Both the position numbers and the translations under genes were made by a program. A model generated the notes under the pieces. That model had not been told where the DNA came from, searched no databases, and saw nothing but the letters and a program-made list of their open reading frames with translations. Below, one piece after another: positions 34,852-47,096 of a stretch of DNA of 64,000 nucleotides (positions are counted from its first letter, which is position 1; the number at the start of each line of letters is the position of its first letter). Source of the DNA: Membranipora membranacea (taxonomy: Eukaryota > Bryozoa > Gymnolaemata > Cheilostomatida > Membraniporidae); NCBI GenBank assembly GCA_914767715.1, contig OU612074.1, positions 7,455,501 to 7,519,500 on the forward strand. Reading direction: 5' to 3'.

Positions 34852-37649
34852 ATGTTTGTGTTTGGTTATGGCTCGTTGTTATGGAAACAAGGGTTCGAAC
34901 ATGTTGAAGTTACACCTGGTTATATCAAAGGATTCAAAAGAAGATTCTGGCAGGGCAGTGAAGACCACAGGGGTAGCCCTGGTAAGGTAAATGATTTAAT
35001 CCCCGACCACAAAACTTGCTTGGTACTATTATTTTGTATTTCTTTTCCACAACAATAATAAATCACCGGAGTGAATAAAGCATTAGCGGCCTTTGCATGC
35101 AAGATTACTGTCATTTTTGCCATCCAACAATAAACAGCATGGCTTTCCTGTCTACCCGTGGCTAATTACCTTTTGTATTTATTAATATGTCAGATAATGC
35201 ATGACCAGAGTGACTACAAATGATGTGTCTTCTAACCTTTTTTTTATTTCAGCCTGGTAGAGTATTGACAGTTATCAAGTCTGATGACCCAGAGGTAAAT
35301 ACTAAATCTTTTTAGTCCGCATTGTGAGTTGTTACCTTCCTGTCCATAAATCGCGGACAGGAAGGGAGCATCCATTAATGTATTAACAAGACGTGTCATC
35401 AAAGATAATAAGTCGTTACCCAGCTAGAGAAACTAATATTGTATGAGTATAGTTTCAATTTTTGCCTCAAACTACTGTTGCCACTCAGCATTGTCACCTA
35501 ATCGGCAAACGATTTGTAAAAACTGATCGTCAAAATCAAGGTATGAAATCAATGATCTAGCTGAAATAGTGATGTAATTACTGTCTTACTAGTTAAAAAT
35601 AATGACTATCACCCAGTGGGTTAATTTCATACCCTGATACAATGAGTTTTTGCAAATTATTTGCCCATCAAACTACAATTCTGAGACTAAATTAATTATT
35701 TATCTTCAAGCTATACAGAATCCAAAGAGCACACACTTCCCTGAGTGGCGGCAGTAGTTTAAGAATAGCTAGTACTAATTTTTGCTAACTGAGGTAGGAG
35801 TATAAATTATTCAGCATGAGTAAATTATTGTTAGCGCTATTTCAAGTCTGTGCAAATACATAACTCCTCTGTGCTGTTTGATAAGACAATCACAGAAGCT
35901 TTCCTGCGTGCTAAGGATAACAATGATATGAGTGCCATGTACTTAACCATAATAGAATTACACCCTATCAAATATGATGGAGTGAGGATTTTAATCCTTG
36001 GTTGGAGTGATGGTCTCAGAACTTATAACCTGAGTATCCGAGCACCTTTGTATAGAGGTCCATCATGACCTGAGTTCGTTTGTTTTTTTAGTTTTAAAAC
36101 CCTCCCTCCAGAGATGTTTAGAGAAAATAAAAATGTTTACTGGGTGCATAATATTGCTAAAAAGAATCCCCCTTGAATGAGGTAAAAGCAAAAAGAAAAA
36201 TAAATAAATATATATATATATATATCACTACTGACTGACTACATGTGACTTGGGTTACACAGTATCGCCTGTCCTCGTTTATCACCAGCTCTGTTTAAGG
36301 TATTGTCATATAAGGCCATTGTTGAATAAAAATGGGCGGACAACCTAGCATAACAAATTGTTTTGTTATACAAAAATCTCACACAATATCTATTTCTGCA
36401 ACTCATGTTTCATCTCACAGGAAAAGGTTTGGGGTTTGAGGTTCAAAATAGCTCCTGAGAAGGAGGAGTGGACAAGGTCATACCTGACTGAGCGAGAGAC
36501 AGGATATGATGCGGTGATGACATCATTTTACCCAGTACATAAGGACATGTCACAGGCAGGGGAGGCGACTGAGCTGCAGGTCTTTATAGCTGATCAGTGT
36601 ATGGACTATTATCTAGGAGAGGCTGGTGATAGAGATATAGCGTGGCAGATTTATCACGCAAAGGTGTGTCCGTTGTTGATAGGCTCCTTGTTATATGAAT
36701 GCCCCGTTTTACAAAGACATATTTGCGTTTTATCAGAGAGTTAAGGCTTTGACTACAAATCTTCTATAAACAGAATCTTGCCATTTCCCACTTGTTACTA
36801 ATGTTGAGTTCCTAGTTCTTATGTCAGCACTTGACTAGGTATGTTTACTGTGTCGGATGCTAGTACAGTAAACAGGTGGAGTGGGATATTCCTTCCTGAG
36901 ATACAATAGATCTGATAAATAATAAGTTGTTAGTCCTTTTAACCTGAGAGGACAACTCCAGGATGTAGCTCTTTTTTTCTAAACACCCCGTGCAACCAGG
37001 GATGATGGGTATATCCCACCCTCCCTGGTGCAACTCTAATCCTATGACACTTACCATGCTGATATCCAATGATGTATTTCATTGATTCCCATCACTGCAT
37101 CATATTCAAGATGTTCTATGTGACCATATATAAAGGGAGGCGCCATGTTTTATACTAGATCTGAACCTGTTTATTTTTCAATCAATCTCTAAGACATCAA
37201 TATTATTCAACATTGATGTCTAAGAGCCATTTTAGGGCCTTTTGTGACCCCGTATGTGCATTTATGTTTAGCACGGGACATGATTTTTTGTTTTGTGGAG
37301 TTATGGTCAAACTGTGACTGATAAGTGATCAAAATGTATTAATTCTCTATCCCTAACAGAACAGCTAAAGATTTGAGTCACATCATAATTGATTTACAAG
37401 AATCCATGTTTGCCCAATGTTTTTTGCGTGTTGTTTGTATGATGTTGGCACGATCTTATGCATGTTGTCGTTTGCTTTTGTTTACAGGGAATGAGTGGCA
37501 CTAACCTGGAGTATTTTATAAAGCTTCTGATCGCTACCAGAGCTCAGTTCCCGGCACACTGTGATCAACATTTGGATAAAATAGAAGATGAAATTTACAA
37601 GATAGCCTCAGAGAAAGGTGAAAACATGGATACATATATCAGAGTTTAG
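34852..37649 (+). CDS. CHAC2: ChaC-type glutathione-specific gamma-glutamylcyclotransferase (CHAC2-like)
   Basis: Cytosolic enzyme of the ChaC family that splits glutathione into 5-oxoproline and Cys-Gly. Four coding exons, all joined in phase 0 with GT-AG borders: 34852-34986, 35253-35294, 36421-36663, 37488-37649, giving 193 residues (human CHAC2 has 184). The N-terminus [12 protein letters not shown] carries the YGSL substrate-binding signature (residues 6-9); [12 protein letters not shown] (30-41) and PGKPGRVLTV (43-52, spanning the first junction) are family hallmarks. The catalytic glutamate is E85 in YLTERETGY. The C-terminal [11 protein letters not shown] region is the usual helix. 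It starts at the only suitable ATG. Poly(A) candidates are ATTAAA at 37715 and AATAAA at 38168. CHAC2 is favoured over CHAC1 by its short N-terminus. Confidence 0.93.
35442..35785. mobile_element. Foldback (MITE-like) element in intron 2 of the CHAC2-like gene
   Basis: About 35450-35555 pairs with the reverse complement of about 35620-35780: AAACTACTGTTGCCACTCAG against CTGAGTGGCGGCAGTAGTTT, and GGTATGAAAT against ATTTCATACC. Mismatches are scattered. No coding capacity. Confidence 0.75.
36201..36225. repeat. (TA)n microsatellite in intron 2 of the CHAC2-like gene
   Basis: TAAATAAA followed by about eight TA units. Confidence 0.85.
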
Positions 37650-38167
37650 TACCCGCCCTGTCGCACAATGATGAGCTGGTTATTGTAGTTTTAATACTAT
37701 GAACAATGTTATATATTAAATGTTATATTGCAAATTAAATTTGCAATTAGAGTGCTTTACATTCCTCTTCTAATTCAGTACATTAGCTAATTTTTTCAGC
37801 TCTATCATATATCCATTACAGATTGTTACGTTAGGAAACCAAAACTTTGTTGCTCATTCAACATAATTTATTGTTAAGTTACACAATTGAGCAGCCCTGA
37901 TTGTTAATCTAATTTATGAAGATAGAGCTTATACCAAGAGATTAAAGTTATTTCTTTTTTTATTTCAACTGAACTTTATTTTACTTGTTCCATTCCGAAA
38001 TCTGTGCAATACTTTTCATTCCAAGTTTCCTTCTATTCCTCTTATTCATGGTTATGACAGGTAATGTTACGTCAGGAAAGTTACATCAATACGTAATATG
38101 GTGTTCTGGTTGAAATTATTATTCCCTTTCATGTTTCATTTACCCGCTAATATTATTTATCATGCTC

Positions 38168-38173
38168 AATAAA
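38168..38173 (+). terminator. Candidate poly(A) signal AATAAA, CHAC2-like gene
   Basis: The hexamer lies about 520 bp after the stop codon. A nearer ATTAAA variant is at 37715-37720; the sequence alone does not decide which is used. Confidence 0.4.
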
Positions 38174-38179
38174 ATTGAA

Positions 38180-41100
38180 TGACAATAGCCCCAACTGACT
38201 ATTCAGGATCTCAACAGAAATTCAAGTAGCATCGGATAATTCTCGGACGAATCGATTTCAGTAAAGTTTACCAGAGATAACATTGACGAAGGATCTTAAA
38301 ATTAATGTGGCTAGTAAGCTATGAACACCCTAAAATCTTTCTAGTTGTGTGTCATTAGTTTTGCCTTATGTAGTAAGACCAAGGCGCCCGAGACCAACTC
38401 TCTGACAAGCTTAAAAGTTTAAGTTGTCCCACTACATACTAGGTGGCAATAACTCCGAACAAGATGAGGTGAGTGTCTTTAAAACATGGTGGGTTTTTGA
38501 CAGACATGTGAGATTTGAGGCATAGAATAATCAAATGAATGATACCGATGTTCAAGAAATGCACACTTGGGCTCTCTGAAGGGGTATCTCTAATGTCATC
38601 ATATGTAATGACAGGGATATATCTCAAGTGCAAAGGTCATATTATTGTTTTCCATAATATATGTACCGGTTTATTGCAAATATTGCGGTTTGAGTAAAGA
38701 AGAGTGAGATCAAAATGTAACAACAGCAGACAAAGTATATAGTTGTATATCAGACATTATGGAGTTGTCCCTCTAAGACTAGGACAGCGCAAGCACTGTC
38801 CGTCTGATTTAAATGATACTTAGTATCAATCTTAATAGTAATGGAAAACAAGATGAGCCCTTAGTATTTACAGGATAATACAAAATATGTTTTAGGGATG
38901 TGCTCATCCTTCATAAAAACATAAAAAATCTAATTAACTGACAAAAAAAAAGCTTAACAAACCGTGTCGGCAACTGAGTATAATAAGATTTTATAACAAA
39001 CAAAATTTTAAAAAGTCAATGTACGCCCCTCGCGGGATAGACTTTTATACGCAACTGTCAGTTTCACCAACTGGTTAATGCTATTATTTGATTGCAGACA
39101 AAACTGAGTAGAGTTTGAGATCAAATTAACAACAGCAAAAAAACTGAACTGGGAAGAAAATAAACATGTATAATGCAGAGCAAAAATCTGACGAGCTTAG
39201 AGAACAGCTCTTTATCAAAAAAGGTATGCCGTAGTAGTATAATTTGCTGGATAGATAAGATTAAGGTCAAGGTGATATCGCACAGTCACTGGTTTTCACA
39301 TCACGCCCGCATTACACAGCCACACTGTAATATATAGATAGATGTTTCACATCATCATCACAGTGAAGATAGAGGAAGAAAGAGAAGATAACTTCTTATT
39401 CGTTTCTGTGTCATAGAGAAAGTCTGTCTACGTGAGTTAAGTTCTCTGATAATCTGGAAAATAAAAATAAATACATTATTATTTTTATCGACAGAGTTAA
39501 AATTAAATAATTAAGGGCTGGTAGGGTCAAGCAGTTCATCGAAATTAGAATATTGAAATTATGTAAAGGCTTCGAGTACCGACCATTTTTAAACACATCT
39601 AAGAAACCACTATGGTGAAGTTAGTGGTTGGATTAGTGGTCGGGCATGCCTGGCAAGTCACATTATCACTTCAAGATCACAACTCAAAGCAGATAAAGTT
39701 ATAAGACAGTAAAAGTCTCAAGTTTCACTATCACTTACAAGTAGTGACAAGTGATTGTAGCGAAGTGATGACAGGCAGGTGACGGTAGGTGATAATAGAT
39801 GTCATATCAAATTACGATCCATTAACTTGTAGAGGTGTGATCTCCCACTAGAAGAGACCGCAAAGACCTACGAGCAGTAACCACATGGAAAATATAATGA
39901 TTTCCCCTAACCAACCTAACCATAGAGATCAAGTCAAGAGTGAGGGAAACTAAGGGCAGGTGAGGATCAGATAATGTAAATTTATCTAGTTGAAAAAGCT
40001 GTAGTAGTAGCAGCAAGTTGTTGTAGTAGCAGCGTAACTCAACAGGATAGCAAACACAAACTTTGAGTTGAGTAGCTTAGTTGAATTATCAGATTATAGT
40101 GATATATGAGATATAAAGATGTTAAGTGGCAGCAATGCCACTAGTTTCCGATGACAACAGCAACACTCATCTCCGGCACGCACAAGTTGTTAATTACCTA
40201 TGATTACGATTGATTTTTTTGTAGAGTGGCTTGTGAACAATTAGCTTGGGAATACTGATATCAGTTAAGATTTGAATTTGATGAGAATCCCAAGCCCATA
40301 TCCAAACTCAATCACAGCATTGGCCTTTTTGTTACATTGGGCATAGCAAGGCATGTTGAGAACATGACGTTGAAGCCCATCTCAGTGTGTAGCAATGCAT
40401 TGCATGTTGAGAGCATAGGATGATGCAGCCCATTCTCAGTGTGACCCAAATATCCAAATAAAGAGAAGAGTTTAACAAACTTTGTAGTTATGATAGAGAT
40501 GGCGATTATACTCTGTATGGTATGTGTCAGGGGGAGGAATGACTGATGAAATAGGAGCACTGTCCGGGATATCACCGGCCAGTGAACTTATACAAGTAGC
40601 TTACGCAGTACTCGAGCTCAGATAGAGGGGTGAGAGACGGGAATGCAACATGTCAGAAGGGAAGTTGAAAGCTCAAAAAGATACTGAGACATTGAAATGA
40701 AAAGTTGCAAGACAGGAATGACAAAAAATACAATGCAGCTCAAATCATTTTGGTATTTTATCCTTAATTTTTTAAATGTGGAGCTCTGCCAAGAGGTAAA
40801 ATAACCGTGACACCCAGTTCTTCAATTGAGGATTTTCTGTGGTCTGTGGTTTAAAAATAACTTTTGTTTTGACAGGAGAAGAAAACAACATAAACCACAA
40901 AATAAGATATTCCTAACCCAAAAGTTCATAACTATTTACCATTGAGTTTGTGGTAAAATGTTGACATAAAAGTTTAGTTTTACCGCCAAATTTGAGCAGT
41001 GTAGCAAAAACATCCTTGTTTTGACCCCTTGGCAAACAATCAAGTTTTTTGCAACATCCCAACAAGAACAAGATAGTGGTCAAACACAAAAGTATGCAGG

Positions 41101-42390
41101 ACAGATAAGATATTGCATTAGTGTGATATTTTGCAAACGAAAACACCCAAACATCCTGAAGTGGAGACCAATACAGGGCAGTAAGCAATGAAGCTACAAC
41201 TTGTGTAATGTTTTCACAGCCGAAATATGAACATCCTTCAAAAGGGCATAGTATAGAATTAACTGAAAATGACATAACTTGTTGTCACAGTGCCAGCTCT
41301 CTATTGTGATAACATGCCAAGAATGAGGAGCCCTTGTGATCCCCACAAAACATCAAATTGTTTGCATTGAGAATCACTCCATACAAAATAGTTACTACTC
41401 TATGTATCCTGTTGTAATTCATCTTTTGTATAAGCAGCTTTATATAATAAATCAAGAGGAGTGACATGTGAGATTTTTAGCAGTGCCTTGCCAACTACGT
41501 TTTTGGCTCCGTGCCAGTAATGACACTATGTGCTTGTGGTTGACAAGTAATAACAAGTTCTCTGCCAGGGTACTTGTTATGGCTTGTCATGAATAAGAAG
41601 GTCACGTGTGATAAGTAGTGGCGGGAATTTACTGAAACTATTCTAAGCTCACGATAGGCAAGTCTAGCCATGCATTATGAATGTATGTCAAGTGTTTTTC
41701 TATACAAGAGATGCCTTCACAAACACGTGGGGCCAAGCGTGGCAGAAGAATGACTAATTTGTGAATAACTACTGATGTAGCACCAACAGCTGATGGCCTG
41801 TATCCAAATTTGGAGGAGAAAATGTATTTTTAAAAACCTTCATTTCACCCTTGGATGCTTTTCGTGACATCCTAGTTGATGATAGCAGATAGCGAAATAC
41901 CAGCACAATAATTTTAGACTTGTTCAGCAAGCCCTGGTTGTTTGATGGGTAGAACTGACACAGTGAACAATGATGGCTTTGTAGCTACGGAAATGATGCA
42001 GCTTTTAGTGAGACAGAGGAGGGATTGATTCATACAAGGCTGAGATGAGTAGCAGTAGTAGGGGGATGTGGTTAGATCCTCCCCCTCACCCTGGGGGTGT
42101 CTGAATACGACAAGCGTATCACTGAGTAATCATTTTAAATTACAACCAAACTGAAATTAATCATCTTACAATTTGTGATCGGAAGCAGGAAAGACGGGAG
42201 AGAATTAGATTAGAAATGAAAACCCAGTGAGATTTTCGAGTAAGAAAGACAAGATCTAGGACAATAGAAAATCACGAGAATGAAACTGAAAAAGTATCTG
42301 AAAATTGGCGTCGTCATCTAGCATACTTACAGTCAGTGTATATTGTTGGCTGCTGGGAGTTTATGAGTATCTCTTTATAGAGTATGAGTT
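38180..42390. other. Intergenic region between CHAC2-like and CDKN1-like genes
   Basis: No gene is recognised. A ~60-bp two-copy tandem repeat lies at about 40340-40445 (GGCATGTTGAGAACATGA / GCATGTTGAGAGCATAGG, each followed by CTCAGTGTG). Weak open frames on the minus strand at 40913-41275 and 40312-40575 have no recognisable motif. The 3' UTR of the CDKN1-like gene should begin at 42393 and extend leftward. Confidence 0.4.
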
Positions 42391-42393
42391 ATA

Positions 42394-44047
42394 TCAGTGC
42401 TGTCGGCATCGCCTCTTCGGTCGGCTTGTTGGAGACAGACTCACAGACTCGGGACTCAGTGGCTCCACGGACATGGATCTCTTTCGCTTCAGTGCGGTCT
42501 TAGGAGATTTACACAATGCCGCTGATCGCTTCTTATTAGCATAGAAATCTACAAGTAATGGAACATGATGGTCACATCAGTTATGACTCCAGAGCAAGCT
42601 TTCAATTCAATAAGATGATACTAATGGCTAAAGCAGCACAATACAATCTGGAAGAGATCAAAGACTATGATCAAATACATTAACGTGAGGGGTTTTGGGG
42701 CCAATCCCTCCTCAATTAATAAACATATTAGGTGAGATAGTAAGTAGTCTGTAATGAGATAATGGATACCTAATGAGGGGTTCACTCACTGATATCAATC
42801 TACCGACTGGGCTGACAGGCCTCTATTAGGGATCTGGTTATAAGAGAGATAATTTGTGCCGCCCCATGCTGATTGTGTTTAATGATATTTTGGGGCCTAG
42901 AAAACAGATGTGGAAGTAAAGTCAATCCAGATGAATAAATAATTACTGGCTACTACGGCATGCGATTGTAAACGCTTGAATATAGAAGTAATTTCTGCAA
43001 TATAATCTCAATTAACACCTGTGACTTTGGGGCCATTGTTTTGAATTTAAAGCAGCTGTTCACTTTAGAGGAGATTAATAATACAACAGGTAGAAATTTT
43101 ACAAGTCTGCATCCAACACAAAAGGGGGAAATCCAGATTAGTGAGACTTTAGTATTAAAAGTCACAAACTAAAAACAAACAAACTCCTGCAAACTTCACA
43201 CTAATTTGATAATATTATCTCTAGGTTAGAGATGATTGTGTGTGCCTATTGTATCCAGCTCAGTAAGCTGTGAAATCTTAGTATTAATCCGAGCGTAAGC
43301 AGATCTAACTAGGCCTAAACCTACATCAACACCACAAGATCAGGGTCTAATCGTGTGAATTTGTACCAGTCCCCCATGTAAACCACGGGTCTACTCCAAA
43401 ACCTGGGTATTTGGCAATGTCTGACTGCCCCCTTTGAGTTTTAGATGTTTTGTTGATTGAAGGTAATTCATAGTTGAGTAGACACATCCAACTTTCATGG
43501 ACTCATGGGGGGCTGTCAAACATTGCCAAAGACCTAGGTTTTGGAGTAGACCAGTAATGTGAGTTTGCGCCCGCTATTTTACTGCCCCGTAACCCTTAGC
43601 TATTGTTATGTGATAACTTGACTTACCAGTTATCTTGTTTTGTTTAGCTGATCTGGTACATCTCTCTAGTACTGTCTCCTCCTCGATCTGACACTCCTCA
43701 GCAGGTTGGAGTCGTGAGATAAGCTCAGGCGACGACATAACCTCACTACTATCGCTGTGTCTGGGCGAGGACTCTGGAGTTTTAATAGCTGAGCTCCTTG
43801 TTACAGCCTCAGTACACGGTGTGATTATCTCCCATGAGAATCGGCCATCCATAGGCTTCTCGTTAGTAAAGTCAAAGTTCCACCTGTCAGCATCTCGCTG
43901 AGCGATGACTGCCAACTGTCGTACGAGCTCAGCTCTTACATGTGTATGGTCTGGCTCTCCAAACAAACAACGCTTTACTTTAGTAGGTTTACTATCCACC
44001 ATAGCTCGGAAGTCAGGAATAGCACTGCTCTGAATAGCACTCAACAT
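42394..44047 (-). CDS. Cyclin-dependent kinase inhibitor of the p21/p27 (CIP/KIP) family
   Basis: Nuclear inhibitor that binds cyclin-CDK complexes and restrains G1/S. Two exons, 43627-44047 and 42394-42548, joined by a phase-1 GT-AG intron, give 191 residues (human p27 198, p21 164). The N-terminal CDI domain spans about residues 25-74: the cyclin-binding motif RCLFG (26-30, RxLFG pattern), a linker helix, and the CDK-binding strand WNFDF (56-60) with EKPMDGRFSWE (63-73). Proline-directed sites follow (TPESSPR 90-96, SSPEL 105-109). At the junction the protein reads QNKITDFYANKKR (136-148), a p21-type PIP box with TD and a basic residue at +4. The C-terminus is basic with further SP sites and ends PKRRCRQH. 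Odd point: no P-x-F-Y segment follows the CDK-binding strand. The intron splits the PIP box after T140. Confidence 0.93.
43388..43552. mobile_element. MITE-like foldback with GGTCTACTCCAAAAC termini, in the CDKN1-like intron
   Basis: Ends are GGTCTACTCCAAAACCT at 43388 and its complement ending at 43552. Inner inverted text TTTGGCAATGTCTGAC pairs with GTCAAACATTGCCAAA. A diverged second copy is at 61253-61398. A clear target duplication is not visible. Confidence 0.8.
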
Positions 44048-44172
44048 GATTGCACTCTATCTGCTTTTACTATCAAAATGTGAAGAGAAAATATGATGAG
44101 TTGTAGTCAACGTAGTGGTGGCCACAGTTGTAGAGTTAAATTGATTATGATTGACGACATGAAGGTGCCCTG

Positions 44173-44290
44173 ATTAATATACAGTACTTGATAATGATCC
44201 AATCCAAACAAAGAACTGATGTGATTGGACTATTACACCAAAAGGGGCGGGCCTAAGCTTTAGTTTGCCCAATACAAACAAACACAAAGG
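44173..44290 (-). promoter_or_regulatory. Promoter-like cluster upstream of the CDKN1-like gene
   Basis: Read toward the gene: forkhead-type GTTTGTTTGT (complement of 44275-44284), ATTGG (44268-44272), GC box CCCGCCCC (44244-44251), CCAATCA (44222-44228), then TATATTAA (about 44176-44183), within 130-240 bp of the ATG at 44047. CCAAT, GC-box and forkhead sites are known features of vertebrate p27 promoters. Whether these sites work here is inference. Confidence 0.45.
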
Positions 44291-44761
44291 GGAGAAAACT
44301 CATAAATTATTAGAGCCAGATTGTCTGCATTATATTCAGGTGACATTTGAAGCCCATTGTTCCTGATTTACAAGGCCACATGAAGCTAATTAATATTTCA
44401 ACACCTAATTAGTGATGATTATCTAATTAATTTCAAATAGAATAATGGATGATGTCATCAAAACAGATGGGGAGGTGAGCAATTAAGTGAGACACTGAAC
44501 ACCGCAAAATGTCTCAGGTTAGAGAAATTAAGTGTAACACTTTTTGTGAGGCAAATAATGGCAGTTAGCCAAACTAAAACAGGTAAAAGTACCCATGTCA
44601 ACGATTATAAATAGTCATTGCACACGTGATGACTAAACTTTGAAACTGGGAATGGATGACGTGGAAACAATCGGTTTCTCAAGCAGGAACCTTTGTCTGA
44701 TAGCATTATGGGATATGAAAGTTAGTTCAAATATCTAGGACAGCAGCTATTTTTATAAATT

Positions 44762-45109
44762 TTGGGTCAGTTACAACTTACCAGTGCCAGGAATTTAGAG
44801 AATAAAAACGTGCCTCATCATGACGGGTTGCCATATGGAATAAATGACAAGGAAGCAAAATTTCTGGCATCACCGAATGATACGGAAATGGCCTTTCTCC
44901 AGTTACACCTGGATTTTTTGGGTGAATTTTGTGAGCAAATCCCTACAACAGCCATTGCAGAAGCTGTGCAGGGCCAGTCATTTAATTTTTCTGTTGGTAG
45001 GATGTTAGGTAGCCTCCTTTGTACGAGCGATACGCACTGGAAAACTCTAGATTCCCTTTTGTCCCTTTTGGGTAACGCTGGCGCATTACCAGAAATGGAC
45101 CAACTCTAA
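44762..45109 (+). other. Open reading frame of 115 codons, unknown
   Basis: The frame codes for MGQLQLTSARNLENKN then a leucine-rich part (FLQLHLDFLGEFCEQIP, MLGSLLCTSDTHWKTLDSLL) and ends DQL before TAA. Composition looks coding-like, but I recognise no family, and no splice partners or poly(A) site are evident. It could be a retrocopy remnant, since stops follow directly and more open text resumes after 45110. Confidence 0.3.
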
Positions 45110-45270
45110 TCACAACTTTGGGCCAGTTTATTGATAACAACTTAGGGACCATATTCGTCTCAGCACAATATTTTTGAACATACATTTTCAATTGATATCA
45201 GAGTGTTTATACTAATCAGATATTGGTTGGTTAGTCATCAAAATAAGGGCGAGATAGCGGCAAGACTTAC

Positions 45271-45354
45271 CAAGCTTCTGTTACCCAACTTTGGAGTCAG
45301 ATTTCTTGGTTTCTACTGCTGTTTTGTTTCCAAATGGCTTGTTAGTTTGCGACC
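45271..45354 (-). other. Candidate isolated exon, 84 bp
   Basis: On the minus strand a strong acceptor (TTTTTTTCTTCTCAG) precedes 84 bases followed by a GTAAGTC donor. One frame reads SQTNKPFGNKTAVETKKSDS and then stops 10 bases before the donor. It may be a last-coding exon of an unseen gene or an untranslated 5' exon of the CDKN1-like gene 1.2 kb downstream. Neither is proven. Confidence 0.3.
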
Positions 45355-46448
45355 CTGAGAAGAAAAAAATAAAACATAGCAGTGTTCTGTACTATGAGGA
45401 GCCTGGTTTCTGATTGCTAGCGACATATGCTAACAAGGCCGTTCATCGAGAGGAATGTATGCCATCTCACTTTGATTGATTGATAATGCATAATGCATAA
45501 TGCTCACAATAAAATTTGGCCTGACCTGCTCATGAGTCAACCAGTATGGCATAGGTATGACAGTGTGTTTAAAAATCTGTCGCATTTATATTGTTAAAAC
45601 TTGTATCGGAGCTGACAATAGGACTTCAGAGGACTTACGGGTATATTTTTGTTATTGCTAGGCAATACCTGGCTACTGACATCGCTCATAGTTTTTATCT
45701 CTGTCTGAATAATTTTATTATAATGGCCTCATCCAACATTCACTTAATCCCCGTACAGGCACAGTGCCCTCACTTGTCATCAGCACGATACCTCTATTTT
45801 ACCTTATCATAGCAGACAATAAACATAGCATAACATATCTATGCCAAAATGCGTACTGGTGTACCTTAGGTCAATTTATTGCTGTGATGAGCAACATGCC
45901 TTTACTGTAGTTACCTGAAAAAACCACTGGGCAGTACATAAAAAAAAAAAAAATTCCGAGTAGGGTATCGAAAACTATGCCATCAGATACCTTACTACAC
46001 TGACATGATTCTATGGAAACCCCGTAATTTTAGCTTTCTTGGAATAGGAGTTATTCCATAAATTCTGTCATCACTAATGACGTGCTCAATGCTACTGTCC
46101 CTTTTCCAAGGGAAGACAACTTGATGAAAATTGTTTATTTTCAAAGGCCTGGTAAGTCGCCTATTATATAAAAAAAAAAAACAACAGCCATCCTGAACTT
46201 TTATCATACCTTTAGCAATCTATGCTAGTTCACAGCACTTGAATAATGAGAGTGGTAGGTATACCGATGACTAATGGTACTCATGAACTAATGTACTAAT
46301 AGTAAAATCGTTATCGATCTTATCAGCTATCTTTACAATACCAGTTAAATGTTGCTTCCTAGATGACTATGATAGAAAAAACAAGATAAACCATTTCGTC
46401 ATGGAATACGTAAAATTTCAGGGTGTAATACACATCAATCAATGAAAC

Positions 46449-46956
46449 ATGGCGGAACAAGGACGGAAAAAAAATGCTGTTGTGAGGAAATTAGATTTTG
46501 GAGACAAAGAAAAGGATGCTGACCTAGAGAATAACGAGGAGGTGGATGATAAAGAGAAGGAAGAGATGCAGGCTCTACAGGGAGAGAGTAGTATAACAGA
46601 GAGATATCAAATCTTAGCTGTCATCCACTCCTCAAAGGTCAGATTTCTAATTTCTCAATGAATTGTGCTTGATTGAATACTTTTTTGAGGCATTTAATCC
46701 AGACTTTTCTCTCGGTGATTAAATTTAAATCTTTCATTTTCTAATAGCTTTTAGAATCAAATAGTAGGATACTGGGCAGTTTCTATTAGATTTGGTTTGG
46801 AACTATCAAATGACTGCGTGACATGATTATTCTTACATTTTATGACAGCCCGACCAAGTAAAGACTAAAGGTTATCCAAAGAGAGTGCCTCCCGAGACAC
46901 CAGAAGTGGATCCAAAGACCGAGTCGCACAAGAGAGATCCTGACACCTCAGTCTAG
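46449..46956 (+). CDS. Small two-exon gene, unknown acidic/basic protein of 98 residues
   Basis: Exons 46449-46637 and 46849-46956 join in phase 0 (AAG|GTCAGA donor, TATGACAG acceptor) to give 98 residues. The start ATGGCGG has a favourable context. The product begins MAEQGRKKNAVVRKLDFGD, has an acidic charged middle (DLENNEEVDDKEKEEMQALQ) and ends with a proline- and lysine-rich tail (YPKRVPPETPEVDPK...). No signal peptide or membrane segment is seen; it is probably intracellular and partly disordered. I do not recognise the family. AATAAA at 47091 gives a plausible 3' end about 135 bp after the stop. A decayed tandem duplicate of exon 1 lies at 48164-48360, which supports this as a real transcribed unit that was once duplicated. 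Confidence 0.6.
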
Positions 46957-47090
46957 CCTACCCTGATTAACCTAAACCAACCACATCACTATGGAATTAA
47001 ATAATCATGATGCCACCAATTCTTGCCACTAACTATAATTCTTGTAGATCTCTCATAATTTATTTTGCAATAGCCTAATATCATTTTCAA

Positions 47091-47096
47091 AATAAA
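47091..47096 (+). terminator. Poly(A) signal AATAAA for the 46449 gene
   Basis: First AATAAA after the TAG at 46954-46956, at a normal distance. Confidence 0.55.
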
